Translations under genes and position numbers: made by a program
The notes under the pieces: generated by a model
Databases searched by the model: none
What the model was told of the DNA's origin: nothing
Seen by the model: only the letters and a program-made list of their open reading frames with translations
NCBI GenBank assembly: GCA_030706685.1
Contig: JAUZOA010000028.1
Span: 1 to 56,354, forward strand
Direction of reading: 5' to 3'
DNA length: 56,354 nt
From: Bacteroidota bacterium
GTDB taxonomy: Bacteria > Bacteroidota > Bacteroidia > Chitinophagales > Chitinophagaceae
Shown: positions 8,662-16,797 of the stretch, piece by piece
How the letters are laid out: each line of letters opens with the position of its first letter
Position numbering within the stretch: position 1 is the first letter of the stretch

Positions 8662-9963
8662 ATGGCAGACATCTTTGAACACCTACTAAGGAATTATGGT
8701 CCGATCGGCCAGTACCGGGAAAGAGCTCATGGTTATTTTGCGTTCCCAAAACTGGAAGGAGAGATCGGGAGTCAAATGAAATTTCGCGGGCAGAAAATGA
8801 TCGTATGGAGTCTGAATAATTATCTCGGCCTTGCCAACCATCCTGAAATAAGAAAAACAGATGCTGAAGCTGCCGCAAAATTTGGATTGGCGACGCCGAT
8901 GGGAGCAAGGATGATGAGTGGCAACAGTAATTATCATGAACAATTGGAATCTGAGTTGGCTGCCTTTGAGTCAAAAGAAGATGCGATCTTATTAAATTAT
9001 GGATACCAGGGCATGGTAAGCCTTATTGATGTGCTCTGCGGGCGCCATGATGTGATCATCTACGATGCGGAAAGTCATGCCTGTATCATCGATGGACTGC
9101 GTTTACATGCGGGTCACCGGTATGTATACAAGCATAATGATATGAAGGACCTGGAAAAACAATTGCTTCGCGCCTCCGCTTTGATAGAAAAACAAAATTC
9201 CGGCGGGATATTGGTGATCACGGAAGGCGTTTTTGGTATGGCGGGCGACCAGGGAAAATTGAAAGAAATTGCGGTATTAAAAGATAAATATGAGTTCCGG
9301 TTGCTGGTAGATGATGCACATGGTTTTGGTACACTTGGAAAAACAGGAGCCGGCGCAGGCGAAGAACAGGGTTGCCAGGACCAGATTGATCTCTATTTCT
9401 CCACCTTTGCCAAATCAATGGCTTCCATCGGCGCATTCATAGCCGGTGACAAAAAAATAATTGATTATATCCGGTACAATATCCGCAGCCAGATATTCGC
9501 CAAAAGCCTGCCCATGCCATTAGTAATCGGCAACCTCAAAAGATTGGACCTGTTGCGTACCCGGCCGGAACTTAAAGAAAAGCTCTGGGAAAACGCGTTG
9601 AAGTTGCAGAATGGATTAAAGCAAAGAGGCTTTGATATCGGCAAAACTGATTCTGTAGTTACCCCGGTCTATATGAAAGGAGGAGTGGAAGAAGCTACAG
9701 CGATGGTGATGGATATCCGGGAAAATTATCACATCTTCTGCTCCATCGTTGTGTACCCTGTTATTCCCAAGGGAAACATTATATACCGTCTTATTCCCAC
9801 ATCCGTACATACGGATGAAGATATTCAAAAAACACTCGAAGCATTTTCAGCCACAAAAATGAAGCTGGATGCCGGCGAATATAAAGCGGATACCATTCCG
9901 GATATGGCTGAAGTGACCGGCGGGCGATTCAATTATTTGAAAGAAAGGCCAAAAAATAAATAA
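8662..9963 (+). CDS. Alpha-oxoamine synthase (serine palmitoyltransferase-like or cysteate acyltransferase-like)
   Basis: A 433-residue PLP enzyme of the alpha-oxoamine synthase family, which condenses an amino acid with an acyl thioester and releases CO2. PLP-binding residues are visible: His139 ('AESHA'), Asp217 and His220 ('LLVDDAHGFG'), and the Schiff-base Lys251 in 'STFAKSMASIGAF'. Bacteroidota use such enzymes for sphingolipids (serine plus palmitoyl thioester) or sulfonolipids (cysteate plus acyl thioester). The N-terminal part ('KMIVWSLNNYLGLANHPE', 'PMGARMMSG') and the C-terminal extension past residue 400 differ from the serine palmitoyltransferases I remember, so the amino-acid substrate is open. 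BioF and Kbl are less likely. The gene stands alone between its own promoter and terminator. Confidence 0.85.
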   Translation: MADIFEHLLRNYGPIGQYRERAHGYFAFPKLEGEIGSQMKFRGQKMIVWSLNNYLGLANHPEIRKTDAEAAAKFGLATPMGARMMSGNSNYHEQLESELAAFESKEDAILLNYGYQGMVSLIDVLCGRHDVIIYDAESHACIIDGLRLHAGHRYVYKHNDMKDLEKQLLRASALIEKQNSGGILVITEGVFGMAGDQGKLKEIAVLKDKYEFRLLVDDAHGFGTLGKTGAGAGEEQGCQDQIDLYFSTFAKSMASIGAFIAGDKKIIDYIRYNIRSQIFAKSLPMPLVIGNLKRLDLLRTRPELKEKLWENALKLQNGLKQRGFDIGKTDSVVTPVYMKGGVEEATAMVMDIRENYHIFCSIVVYPVIPKGNIIYRLIPTSVHTDEDIQKTLEAFSATKMKLDAGEYKADTIPDMAEVTGGRFNYLKERPKNK

Positions 9964-9989
9964 ACACAGGAAATAACTCGTTGATAAGT

Positions 9990-10019
9990 CCGGCTCCCGG
10001 CCGGGCTCCGGTTTTATTT
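9990..10019 (+). terminator. Candidate terminator after the alpha-oxoamine synthase gene
   Basis: The GC-rich stretch at 9990-10011 folds as CCGG/CCGG, a 2-nt internal mismatch, then CCCG/CGGG closing a tiny loop, followed by TTTTATTT. The T-rich tail supports rho-independent termination. Confidence 0.5.
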
Positions 10020-10078
10020 GTACGGCGACCGCCCTTTGCAATAATTCTTTACATTTATTGATACAAACTACTATCATC

Positions 10079-12244
10079 ATGCGAAAACTTCTTTTCCTGT
10101 TATTCCTCCTGCCTGCAGCGGCGATAGCTCAAAAAAAACAAATCACATTAGAAGATATTTATAAAAAAGGAACATTCCGGGGCGAACCCTTCCAGGGTTT
10201 TGCTTCAGAGTCGATGGATAGCGTATTGGAAGCTGCCGGCATAAAAGAGAATGGGAAGAAAATACCCGTAGCGGATTATAAAGCCAGTAGCGACAAAAGA
10301 AGGGTGTTGATCTTTACCAACCGGGAAAGCATTTATCGTCATTCATCAAAAGCTTATACTTATCTCTATGATTTTGCCAATAAAACACTGCAAAAACTGG
10401 ATACCGGCAAATTGCTTCATGCCACTTTTTCTCCTGATGACAGCAGGATCGCCTACGTAAAAGACAATAATCTTTACCTCTATGATATCGCCGGCAACCG
10501 TACAAAAGCCATTACTACGGACGGCAAATGGAATTATATCATCAACGGCAATTGCGACTGGGTATATGAAGAAGAATTCAGTTTTACGCAAGCCTATCAA
10601 TGGAGCCCTAAAGGAAATTATATCGCTTATTATCGTTTCGATGAAAGCAAGGTGAAAGAATACCAGTTCACCGTATTCGACAACTCCTACAATAACCAAT
10701 ACACATATAAATATCCCAAGGCCGGGGAAGATAATTCGAAAGTAGAGATACATATTTATGACATAGCCAATAATAGGGATACAAAAGCCCGGTACGAGAC
10801 GGGGGACATTTATATACCCCGGATCAAATGGACAAAAGATGATAATTCGCTCGTCGTTTTCTGGATGAACCGGCACCAGGATAACCTGAAATTATTACTG
10901 ACCAATGCCGCGACAGGGAACAGCAGCACCCTGTATGAAGAAAAGAACAAATACTATATTGACATCAACGACGACTGGCAATTCCTGCAGGATGGCAAAA
11001 GCTTCCTTTTCACCAGCGAAATGAATGGATATAACCATATCTACCTCTACAGCATAGATGGCAAAACAAAAACGCAGATCAGCAAAGGAAACTATGAAGT
11101 GACCAATGTGGATGGCGTGGATGAAACAAACAAAAGAGTATTCTATACAATGGCCTATCCCCGACCCATGGACAGGAACTTATTTGTAACGGATTTTGCC
11201 GGGAAAAATACTTATCAATTGACGCAGGGCGAGGCCTGGCACCGGGTAGACCTGGATAAGAGTTTTACCCGGTTTTATGATTACAGGTCGGATATTAACT
11301 CACCACAGGTTATAAGCCTGAATGATATCGTTACAGATAAAAAGAAAGGCATTAGCGCCAGGTTGGTAAAAACGGTAAGTGACAATTCAAAGCTAAAAGC
11401 AAAGATGGACGAATATGAAATCGGCAAAGCCGAGTTCATCCGTATTCCCAATAGTAAAGGAGATACGCTCAATGGATGGATGCTGAAACCGGCCGGGTTT
11501 GATCCTTCCAAAAAATACCCGGTGCTGTTTTGTAATTATGGGGGTCCCGGATCCCAGCAAGTAGCGAATCGTTTTGGGGCGGTAAGTTTCTGGCACCAAC
11601 TGCTCGCGGAAAAAGGGTTTATCGTAGTAAGTGTTGATAATACCGGTACGGGTTGCCGCGGGGAAGAATTCAAAAAGAAAACCTACCTCCAGCTTGGCAA
11701 GTATGAAATAGAAGACCAGATAGACGCCGCCAAATACTTAGGTAATATGTCCTTTGTTGACAAAAAGAATATAGGTCACTGGGGCTGGAGCTATGGCGGC
11801 TTTATGAGCTCTTTGGCTATTACAAAAGGTAATGAGGTTTTTACCGCGGCAGTGGCTGTCGCCCCGGTTACCTCCTGGAGATTTTATGACAATATCTATA
11901 CAGAAAGATATATGCGCACCCCGCAGGAAAATGCCAAAGGCTATGATGATAATTCCCCTCTCAATTTTACCGACATGATCAAAGGCAAATACCTGATCAT
12001 CCACGGCCTTGCCGACGACAATGTACATTTTCAAAACAGTGCCCAGATGATATCAGCGTTGGTAAAAAGTAATATTGATTTTGAAAGCGCTTATTACCCA
12101 AATAAAAATCATGGCATTTCGGGGGCTTCAGATAATACCACTTTCCACCTTTGGAGCAAAATGACCACCTGGATTCTTGAAAATATCGGCAATGAAAACA
12201 CGGGAAAGCCGGGTCAACCCGCCAAACAACCCAAAGGATTCTGA
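10079..12244 (+). CDS. Dipeptidyl peptidase IV (S9 family, secreted)
   Basis: A 721-residue exported serine peptidase. The signal peptide is residues 1-18 (MRKLLFLLFLLPAAAIAQ). An eight-bladed beta-propeller (DPPIV_N, about 80-430) carries the helix 'CDWVYEEEF' whose paired Glu residues bind the substrate N-terminus in DPP4. The alpha/beta hydrolase domain follows. The catalytic triad is visible as Ser571 in 'GWSYGG', Asp in 'GLADDNVHF' and His in 'NKNHGIS'. DPP4 removes X-Pro or X-Ala dipeptides in the periplasm or at the cell surface. I chose the ATG at 10079 because it begins the signal peptide; an in-frame TTG lies 21 bp upstream. The C-terminus has a Pro/Lys tail. Confidence 0.93.
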   Translation: MRKLLFLLFLLPAAAIAQKKQITLEDIYKKGTFRGEPFQGFASESMDSVLEAAGIKENGKKIPVADYKASSDKRRVLIFTNRESIYRHSSKAYTYLYDFANKTLQKLDTGKLLHATFSPDDSRIAYVKDNNLYLYDIAGNRTKAITTDGKWNYIINGNCDWVYEEEFSFTQAYQWSPKGNYIAYYRFDESKVKEYQFTVFDNSYNNQYTYKYPKAGEDNSKVEIHIYDIANNRDTKARYETGDIYIPRIKWTKDDNSLVVFWMNRHQDNLKLLLTNAATGNSSTLYEEKNKYYIDINDDWQFLQDGKSFLFTSEMNGYNHIYLYSIDGKTKTQISKGNYEVTNVDGVDETNKRVFYTMAYPRPMDRNLFVTDFAGKNTYQLTQGEAWHRVDLDKSFTRFYDYRSDINSPQVISLNDIVTDKKKGISARLVKTVSDNSKLKAKMDEYEIGKAEFIRIPNSKGDTLNGWMLKPAGFDPSKKYPVLFCNYGGPGSQQVANRFGAVSFWHQLLAEKGFIVVSVDNTGTGCRGEEFKKKTYLQLGKYEIEDQIDAAKYLGNMSFVDKKNIGHWGWSYGGFMSSLAITKGNEVFTAAVAVAPVTSWRFYDNIYTERYMRTPQENAKGYDDNSPLNFTDMIKGKYLIIHGLADDNVHFQNSAQMISALVKSNIDFESAYYPNKNHGISGASDNTTFHLWSKMTTWILENIGNENTGKPGQPAKQPKGF

Positions 12245-12265
12245 GCATTTCGAAGTACAATACAC

Positions 12266-12349
12266 GATGTCAGGTGTACGATGTACGACTGACCGAAAGC
12301 CTGAAGACAGTTCCAAACCAGTACTGGCGTACATCGTACATCTGACATC
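12266..12349. repeat. Long inverted repeat after the DPP4 gene
   Basis: Two 22-bp arms, 12266-12287 and 12328-12349, are inverted copies with one mismatch and enclose 40 bp. The arms contain the repeating word GTACGATGTACG. It lies directly downstream of the DPP4 stop codon. Wording of this type recurs in Bacteroidota intergenic DNA in my recollection, so this may be a dispersed palindromic element rather than a dedicated terminator. Confidence 0.75.
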
Positions 12350-12398
12350 ACACGCCTTACATCTCAATAATAACTTTGGCAGGGTATAAAAAAAAGAA

Positions 12399-12420
12399 CC
12401 TCCCGAAGAAAATCGGGAGG
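12399..12420. promoter_or_regulatory. Hairpin upstream of a possible 8-codon leader ORF
   Basis: An 8-bp perfect stem, CCTCCCGA (12399-12406) and TCGGGAGG (12413-12420), has a 6-nt loop. The A-run before it would be a T-run on the other strand, so as a terminator it would work leftward, although no leftward gene ends here. Downstream, 'ACCATTAACCATTAAACC' leads to ATG at 12459, opening an 8-codon ORF (MKIHCQYR, 12459-12485). The layout resembles a leader with an attenuator-like hairpin, without an obvious regulated gene nearer than ubiX. Apart from this hairpin and the inverted repeat at 12266-12349, the 436-bp gap 12245-12680 shows nothing else. Confidence 0.35.
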
Positions 12421-12680
12421 GCCCTAATCAAAAACCATTAACCATTAAACCTTATCCTATGAAAATTCACTGCCAATATCGTTAATAATGAATTAATACA
12501 AAATATTTTTTTGACTTTTTTTCAAAAAAAACCTTCAATTTGACACTTATTGATTTATCTCAAGCTTTCAAAACTGTATTTTGACGTTTAAACGCCGTTT
12601 TTTGCAGAGCCGCAAACGTTTGTGCTAATTATTTTTATCTTCACCCATATTACTCAATTTTGTACGCTGAAACAGCAAAA

Positions 12681-13250
12681 ATGAAGAAACTGGTGATTGC
12701 AATAACAGGAGCAAGCGGATCGGTATATGCAAAAGACCTCCTGGACAAACTCCCGGCTCTGCAAAATCAGTGGAATGAGCTGGGGATAATAATGACTGAA
12801 AATGCAAAACAGGTTTGGAAAACTGAGCTGGAGGATGATCCGGCTAACTACCAGGATACAAATTACCCGGCAAAGTTCTATGGCGCCCAGGATTTTATGG
12901 CTCCATTTGCCTCTGGCTCAGGGAAATATGATACCATGATCATAATCCCCTGCTCGATGGGTACATTAGGAAGAATTGCTTCCGGAATATCAAATGACCT
13001 GATTACCCGGTCGGCAGACGTAATATTGAAAGAAAGAAGAAAGCTCATTTGCGTAGTAAGGGATACTCCTTACAATCTTATACATATCCGGAACATGGAA
13101 ACGGTGACATTGGCCGGTGGCATCATTTGTCCGGCTACCCCTTCTTTTTATAGTAAGCCCAGAACGATCGGGCAGGTAGCGGCAACCGTTGTTGACAGGG
13201 TGCTGGATCTTGCCGGTTTTGATATCAGTACTTTCAGGTGGGGAAAATAA
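12681..13250 (+). CDS. ubiX: UbiX family flavin prenyltransferase
   Basis: A 189-residue Rossmann-like flavoprotein. The N-terminal 'VIAITGASGSVYAKDLL' is the FMN-binding motif of UbiX/Pad1. Further signatures are 'IPCSMGTLGRIASGISNDLITRSADVILKERRKLICVVRDTPYNLIHIRNM' (segments near the middle) and the C-terminal 'TPSFYSKP'. UbiX prenylates FMN to make the cofactor of UbiD-type decarboxylases. Bacteroidota make menaquinone rather than ubiquinone, so the partner UbiD may serve the futalosine route or aromatic acid metabolism; none is seen here. The ATG at 12681 starts the Rossmann strand; an upstream in-frame TTG is less likely. Confidence 0.92.
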   Translation: MKKLVIAITGASGSVYAKDLLDKLPALQNQWNELGIIMTENAKQVWKTELEDDPANYQDTNYPAKFYGAQDFMAPFASGSGKYDTMIIIPCSMGTLGRIASGISNDLITRSADVILKERRKLICVVRDTPYNLIHIRNMETVTLAGGIICPATPSFYSKPRTIGQVAATVVDRVLDLAGFDISTFRWGK

Positions 13251-13252
13251 TA

Positions 13253-13284
13253 AGAGGTTACCCATATGCCTACGGACAACCTCT
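13253..13284. terminator. Weak bidirectional hairpin between ubiX and the beta-barrel gene
   Basis: A 7-bp stem, AGAGGTT (13253-13259) and AACCTCT (13278-13284), with an 18-nt loop lies in the gap between two convergent genes. There is no strong T tract. Confidence 0.3.
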
Positions 13285-13311
13285 CGAGTAAACACTACAC
13301 TATCTGGCAGC

Positions 13312-14691
13312 CTATTTTCGCGACGCCGGTTGAAAAAGGCTTAAGTTCAATGAAAATAAAACTCCGGCACTATTCAATTGCACGTTTCCAAAACCTATTC
13401 CAGTGAGGGGAACCCTGATATAGGGTTCGGCGGCTACAGAAAGAGTATTGTTGATCTTGCGTTGGTAGCCGGCAGACAAACTGAGTACAGACAAATAATG
13501 CTTATTCTCATTGTTCAATGTTTTGCTATAAACAGTGGGCGGTGCTCCCGGATATTGATATACATAATCGTATACTTCCTTTTTCATGATATAAGAAGAT
13601 AACCCGGTGGAAGCATACCAGTTACCCTTTTCTGATCCGGCAAAATTATACGCCAGGCTCAGCGGTATCTCATATACCTTGCAATCAGCATTTATCTTAT
13701 CAAGGTATTGATAATTAGGAATTACTACACCTTTTGGCTTGTAGGATTCCTTGTCGGCCGAATAAACCTTCCGGGCTGTATAAAAACCTGTTCGCAGCGT
13801 CCATTTACCATGGAATATATACCCAAATCCTGCTCCGCCAACTACTTTAATTTTTCCGGGACCGTTCATGGCCACTGAACTGATATCAGGACCGGCTGAA
13901 GCGGAAAGGAAAAAAACATTCCCTTTTTTGCCCGGACTTTTCTTTGCCGGATTCTTTTCATCTGTGGTTGATGGATGCTGATCCATAACATCTTTTACAG
14001 GGGCAACGGATTTATCATTAGCCTTATCACCCTTTGTAACAATATCAGCCTGGTCTTTGTCTTTATTACCCGGCTGAGTCTTTTCATTCTTATCATTTGC
14101 CAAAGGAGATGAGATAGTAATATTTTCAGAACCGTTATCTGCCTTTTGTACTTTATCAGGGTTAACAATATTCTTGCCGGGCTTAGTTACCCCGGCAATC
14201 TTCCCCTCTCCAATCTCTGCTTCGTAAGAATCGTCCCGTAGCTGTTTTTTACCACTAAAAATTTTTGAGTTTTTTACCGGTTTGCTGCTTTCGGTCACAA
14301 TAGAATTTCCGTCCCCACTCCCTGTTGCCAGGGAGTTTTCAATAGCAGGCTGTTTATTTATTTGTTTTGTGCCTAAATCACCAGGCGCTGCTTCTGTTAC
14401 GTCTTTGGCCGGCCCGGAGGATGAAGGGGCTGTAGTTTTTTCCGGAACACTATTTTTATTTGCACTTACTGTTTTTTCCTGTTGCCCGAATCTGTTCACA
14501 CTGATCCATATGCCGCCGCCCACTAACAGCGAGAGCAATAAAATGAAAATGATCCTTCGCCTGCGGTCATTTTCCTGGGGCAAATGCCGGTCAAGCAGCT
14601 TCTCCATTTTCACCCAAGCCGTTTCATCATAGTTGGGGTGATGCTGTTCGGCGGCCTGCTTTATTTTATCGTCAAATTTTTCAAACTGCAT
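13312..14691 (-). CDS. Predicted anti-sigma-like protein fused to an outer-membrane beta-barrel domain
   Basis: A 459-residue protein encoded directly after the ECF sigma factor; its ATG lies 11 bp inside the sigma gene's end. The cytoplasmic N-terminus (1-46: MQFEKFDDKIKQAAEQHHPN and onward, ending DRRRR) is short and helical, as in anti-sigma factors. One membrane helix follows at about 47-64. Residues 65-256 are a low-complexity Lys/Asp/Asn/Pro/Ser-rich linker. Residues 257-459 alternate polar and apolar residues in beta strands ('GNVFFLSASAGPD', 'AGFGYIFHGKWTLRTGFYTARKVY'), end 'LFSLNLSLF', and resemble an OmpA-like outer-membrane beta-barrel. This predicts a single chain crossing inner membrane, periplasm and outer membrane. 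Longer start codons upstream fall within the sigma gene and are unlikely. Confidence 0.75.
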   Translation of the reverse strand: MQFEKFDDKIKQAAEQHHPNYDETAWVKMEKLLDRHLPQENDRRRRIIFILLLSLLVGGGIWISVNRFGQQEKTVSANKNSVPEKTTAPSSSGPAKDVTEAAPGDLGTKQINKQPAIENSLATGSGDGNSIVTESSKPVKNSKIFSGKKQLRDDSYEAEIGEGKIAGVTKPGKNIVNPDKVQKADNGSENITISSPLANDKNEKTQPGNKDKDQADIVTKGDKANDKSVAPVKDVMDQHPSTTDEKNPAKKSPGKKGNVFFLSASAGPDISSVAMNGPGKIKVVGGAGFGYIFHGKWTLRTGFYTARKVYSADKESYKPKGVVIPNYQYLDKINADCKVYEIPLSLAYNFAGSEKGNWYASTGLSSYIMKKEVYDYVYQYPGAPPTVYSKTLNNENKHYLSVLSLSAGYQRKINNTLSVAAEPYIRVPLTGIGFGNVQLNSAGVLFSLNLSLFQPASRK

Positions 14692-15283
14692 TTTTAGCCT
14701 GTTCTGGTTGATGGTATCGGAATAATATCTTCTGTAATTGTCTTCTTGCTTTCGAAAGGTTGGATTTGGAAGTCCCGGTTGAAATACCCAGTTTATTGGA
14801 TATCTCTTCATGACTTAGCCCGTCAATAATGAAAAGATTCAATACGGTACGATACCCGGGTGATAATTCCTGAATAGCCCGGATGATTTCATCATGAGAT
14901 AATTTATCAATCGCGTCTTCATTCACGGCCTCTACCTGGTATACAACATTATCAAGTTCGGTAACTACCTTGTGCTTTTGATTTTTCCGAAAATGGTCGA
15001 TTGCTGTATATACCATGATCTTTCTCAACCAGCCTTTGAATGAACTGACCACGTCCGCGTAAGCAGGGCTATAATGGTGTACTTCCTTAAAAATTTTGAG
15101 GAACCCGTCATTGAGGATCTCTACTGCGTCCTCCTGGTTATTGGTATATCGGTCACAGATCGCCATAGCATACCCATAAAAAGAGTTATAGATCACTTTC
15201 TGACTTTCTCTTTTGTTCAGAGCACAGGCTCCAATATGATAAGTTAATTCATCTGCAGACAGCAAATCCCGTAGTGTTTCCAT
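14681..15283 (-). CDS. ECF-type RNA polymerase sigma factor
   Basis: A 200-residue sigma-70 family protein. Region 2 (about 25-100) contains 'YGYAMAICDRYTNNQEDAVEILNDGFLKIFKEV' and 'FKGWLRKIMVYTAIDHFRKN', the core-binding and -10-recognition helices. Region 4 (about 135-190) contains 'LSPGYRTVLNLFIIDGLSHEEISNKLGIS' with the helix-turn-helix. It is adjacent to and overlaps the anti-sigma/beta-barrel gene, so the pair is probably a regulatory unit. The first ATG sits back to back with a rightward ATG at 15284 (CATATG), but the real rightward gene starts at 15443, leaving about 160 bp for promoters. Confidence 0.93.
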   Translation of the reverse strand: METLRDLLSADELTYHIGACALNKRESQKVIYNSFYGYAMAICDRYTNNQEDAVEILNDGFLKIFKEVHHYSPAYADVVSSFKGWLRKIMVYTAIDHFRKNQKHKVVTELDNVVYQVEAVNEDAIDKLSHDEIIRAIQELSPGYRTVLNLFIIDGLSHEEISNKLGISTGTSKSNLSKARRQLQKILFRYHQPEQAKNAV

Positions 15284-15442
15284 ATGAATCGCTCCCAGAA
15301 GTTAAGGGGTTGCCTTCCAATACAATTTAGGCCGAAATTAGAGCTTTTTCGCAGATATCTCCCTTTTAGCAAGGAATTTGCTGTTACTCATGCAAATCGC
15401 CCGGCTCCAGTATCTGAGACGGGCATTTTTAAAACCCTTTTT

Positions 15443-15937
15443 ATGATAAAAGCCAATATCCTTTTTATTAGTTGCCTGGTTTTTAATGTCTGCCAGGCCC
15501 AGTTGAAGACCACTCCTGTTTGCCCGTCAGTTAGCGTGGATATCCTGAATGGGAGAATAAACAATGAAATCCTGCCGACTTCTACCTTTTCTTTTATCAA
15601 AACCAAACTTCCCTGTTTTACCAGCGCGGTAGCCGAGAGTGACAGCGCTAAATGTGGCGGGGGTGTCTTTTACAAAGACAAGGATATTTACTTCTATACA
15701 GCCAGGAATTATATTGAGATCGGGCCCAATTTTAAAGGAAGCCTGAGCGTGCCTTTAATGGGCGCCGCCCGCAACAGCCTGTATAAATGGCTGGGGCACC
15801 CCGCAATAAAAGACGTTAACTGGGAAGCTTTTCAAACCGCCTATGGAGTACTGATATTGTATTATAATAAACTTTCCAAAGTAAATAAGATACAATTCAG
15901 CTCTGAATCCACTACCACGATAAAGCTATGCGAATAA
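15443..15937 (+). CDS. Secreted hypothetical protein
   Basis: A 164-residue protein of unknown family. I chose the ATG at 15443 because it begins a good signal peptide (MIKANILFISCLVFNVCQAQ); the frame is open back to 15284 but that part is not protein-like. The mature part has four or five Cys residues and mixed strand/helix content ending 'TTTIKLCE'. It is transcribed divergently from the ECF sigma gene. No function can be assigned. Confidence 0.7.
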   Translation: MIKANILFISCLVFNVCQAQLKTTPVCPSVSVDILNGRINNEILPTSTFSFIKTKLPCFTSAVAESDSAKCGGGVFYKDKDIYFYTARNYIEIGPNFKGSLSVPLMGAARNSLYKWLGHPAIKDVNWEAFQTAYGVLILYYNKLSKVNKIQFSSESTTTIKLCE

Positions 15938-15972
15938 AATTTTTGTGCAATTTTATCGCTAAAGTACAGTAC

Positions 15973-16665
15973 CTATAATACCCTGACTTCTGTTCTGCGG
16001 TTAAGCTGACGGCCTTCTTCAGTATCATTGTCTGCTATAGGTTGTGTGGCGCCATATCCCTTAGCAGTAACCCGGGAAGGCTGTATACCTTTTTTAAGCA
16101 GGTAATTTTTTATAGCATCAGCTCTTTGCTGCGAAAGCGCCAGGTTGTCGGCATCTTTCCCAACATTGTCCGTATGCCCGGCTATTTCAATTCTTATCGC
16201 ATCTTTATATTTCATGTAACTCACCAGCTCTTCCAGTTGAGAAAACGATTCAGGACGAAGGGTAGCTTTTCCAAAATCGAAATGAACATTATCCAATGTA
16301 TAAGTACGGGCGGCTTCAAATTTTATATTCACTTTAAAAGGTTCAGAATAAAATTCATCTGCGGGCAAAGCAGGAATTTTGATAACCCCATATTTGCTCG
16401 TATCACTCAGGTTTTTGACAGTGATGATATAATTAGCGCCCTGTGGCAAACGGAGGCTGAACCTCCCTTTTGCATCAGAATAACCACTGAAAGTCGCTTG
16501 CGTAACATCATTTTTAAAAAGCACCTGCTCTCCCTTTGTCGGGTTTCCTTTCATATCCGTGACAAACACGTTTACGCCGGCAAACTTTGAGAGACTTGTA
16601 TCTTTTTGTGCAGTGGCAACAATGCAGGTAAATAATACCGGCAGGATAGCTATGGTTCGTAGCAT
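15973..16665 (-). CDS. OmpA family protein
   Basis: A 230-residue exported protein with signal peptide (MLRTIAILPVLFTCIVATAQ). Residues about 25-120 look like a CarboxypepD_reg/Cna-B-type beta sandwich ('GVNVFVTDMKGNPTKGEQVLFKN', 'GRFSLRLPQGANYIITVKN'). Residues about 125-230 are an OmpA C-terminal peptidoglycan-binding domain: 'VHFDFGKATLRPES', 'IEIAGHTDNVGKDADNLALSQQRADAI', 'KGYGATQPIADN' and 'NRRTEVRVL'. It likely ties outer-membrane components to the cell wall. The ATG at 16665 begins the signal peptide; the open frame reaches 16701 without a better start. Confidence 0.9.
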   Translation of the reverse strand: MLRTIAILPVLFTCIVATAQKDTSLSKFAGVNVFVTDMKGNPTKGEQVLFKNDVTQATFSGYSDAKGRFSLRLPQGANYIITVKNLSDTSKYGVIKIPALPADEFYSEPFKVNIKFEAARTYTLDNVHFDFGKATLRPESFSQLEELVSYMKYKDAIRIEIAGHTDNVGKDADNLALSQQRADAIKNYLLKKGIQPSRVTAKGYGATQPIADNDTEEGRQLNRRTEVRVL

Positions 16666-16797
16666 GGCAGAATTTATATCCCGCACAACGTAAACAGGCA
16701 AAAATTATTGCCACCCGAAACATAATTCTATACGTATTGTCACTATGTATTGCAAGGAAGAATATTTATTTTGCAGAGCTTAATATCCAAATCTTTT

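Noticed and set aside
13312-14811. Longer 499-residue form of the barrel gene
   Set aside because: The extra 40 residues are read out of frame through the sigma factor region 4 coding sequence; the ATG at 14691 gives the coupled start.
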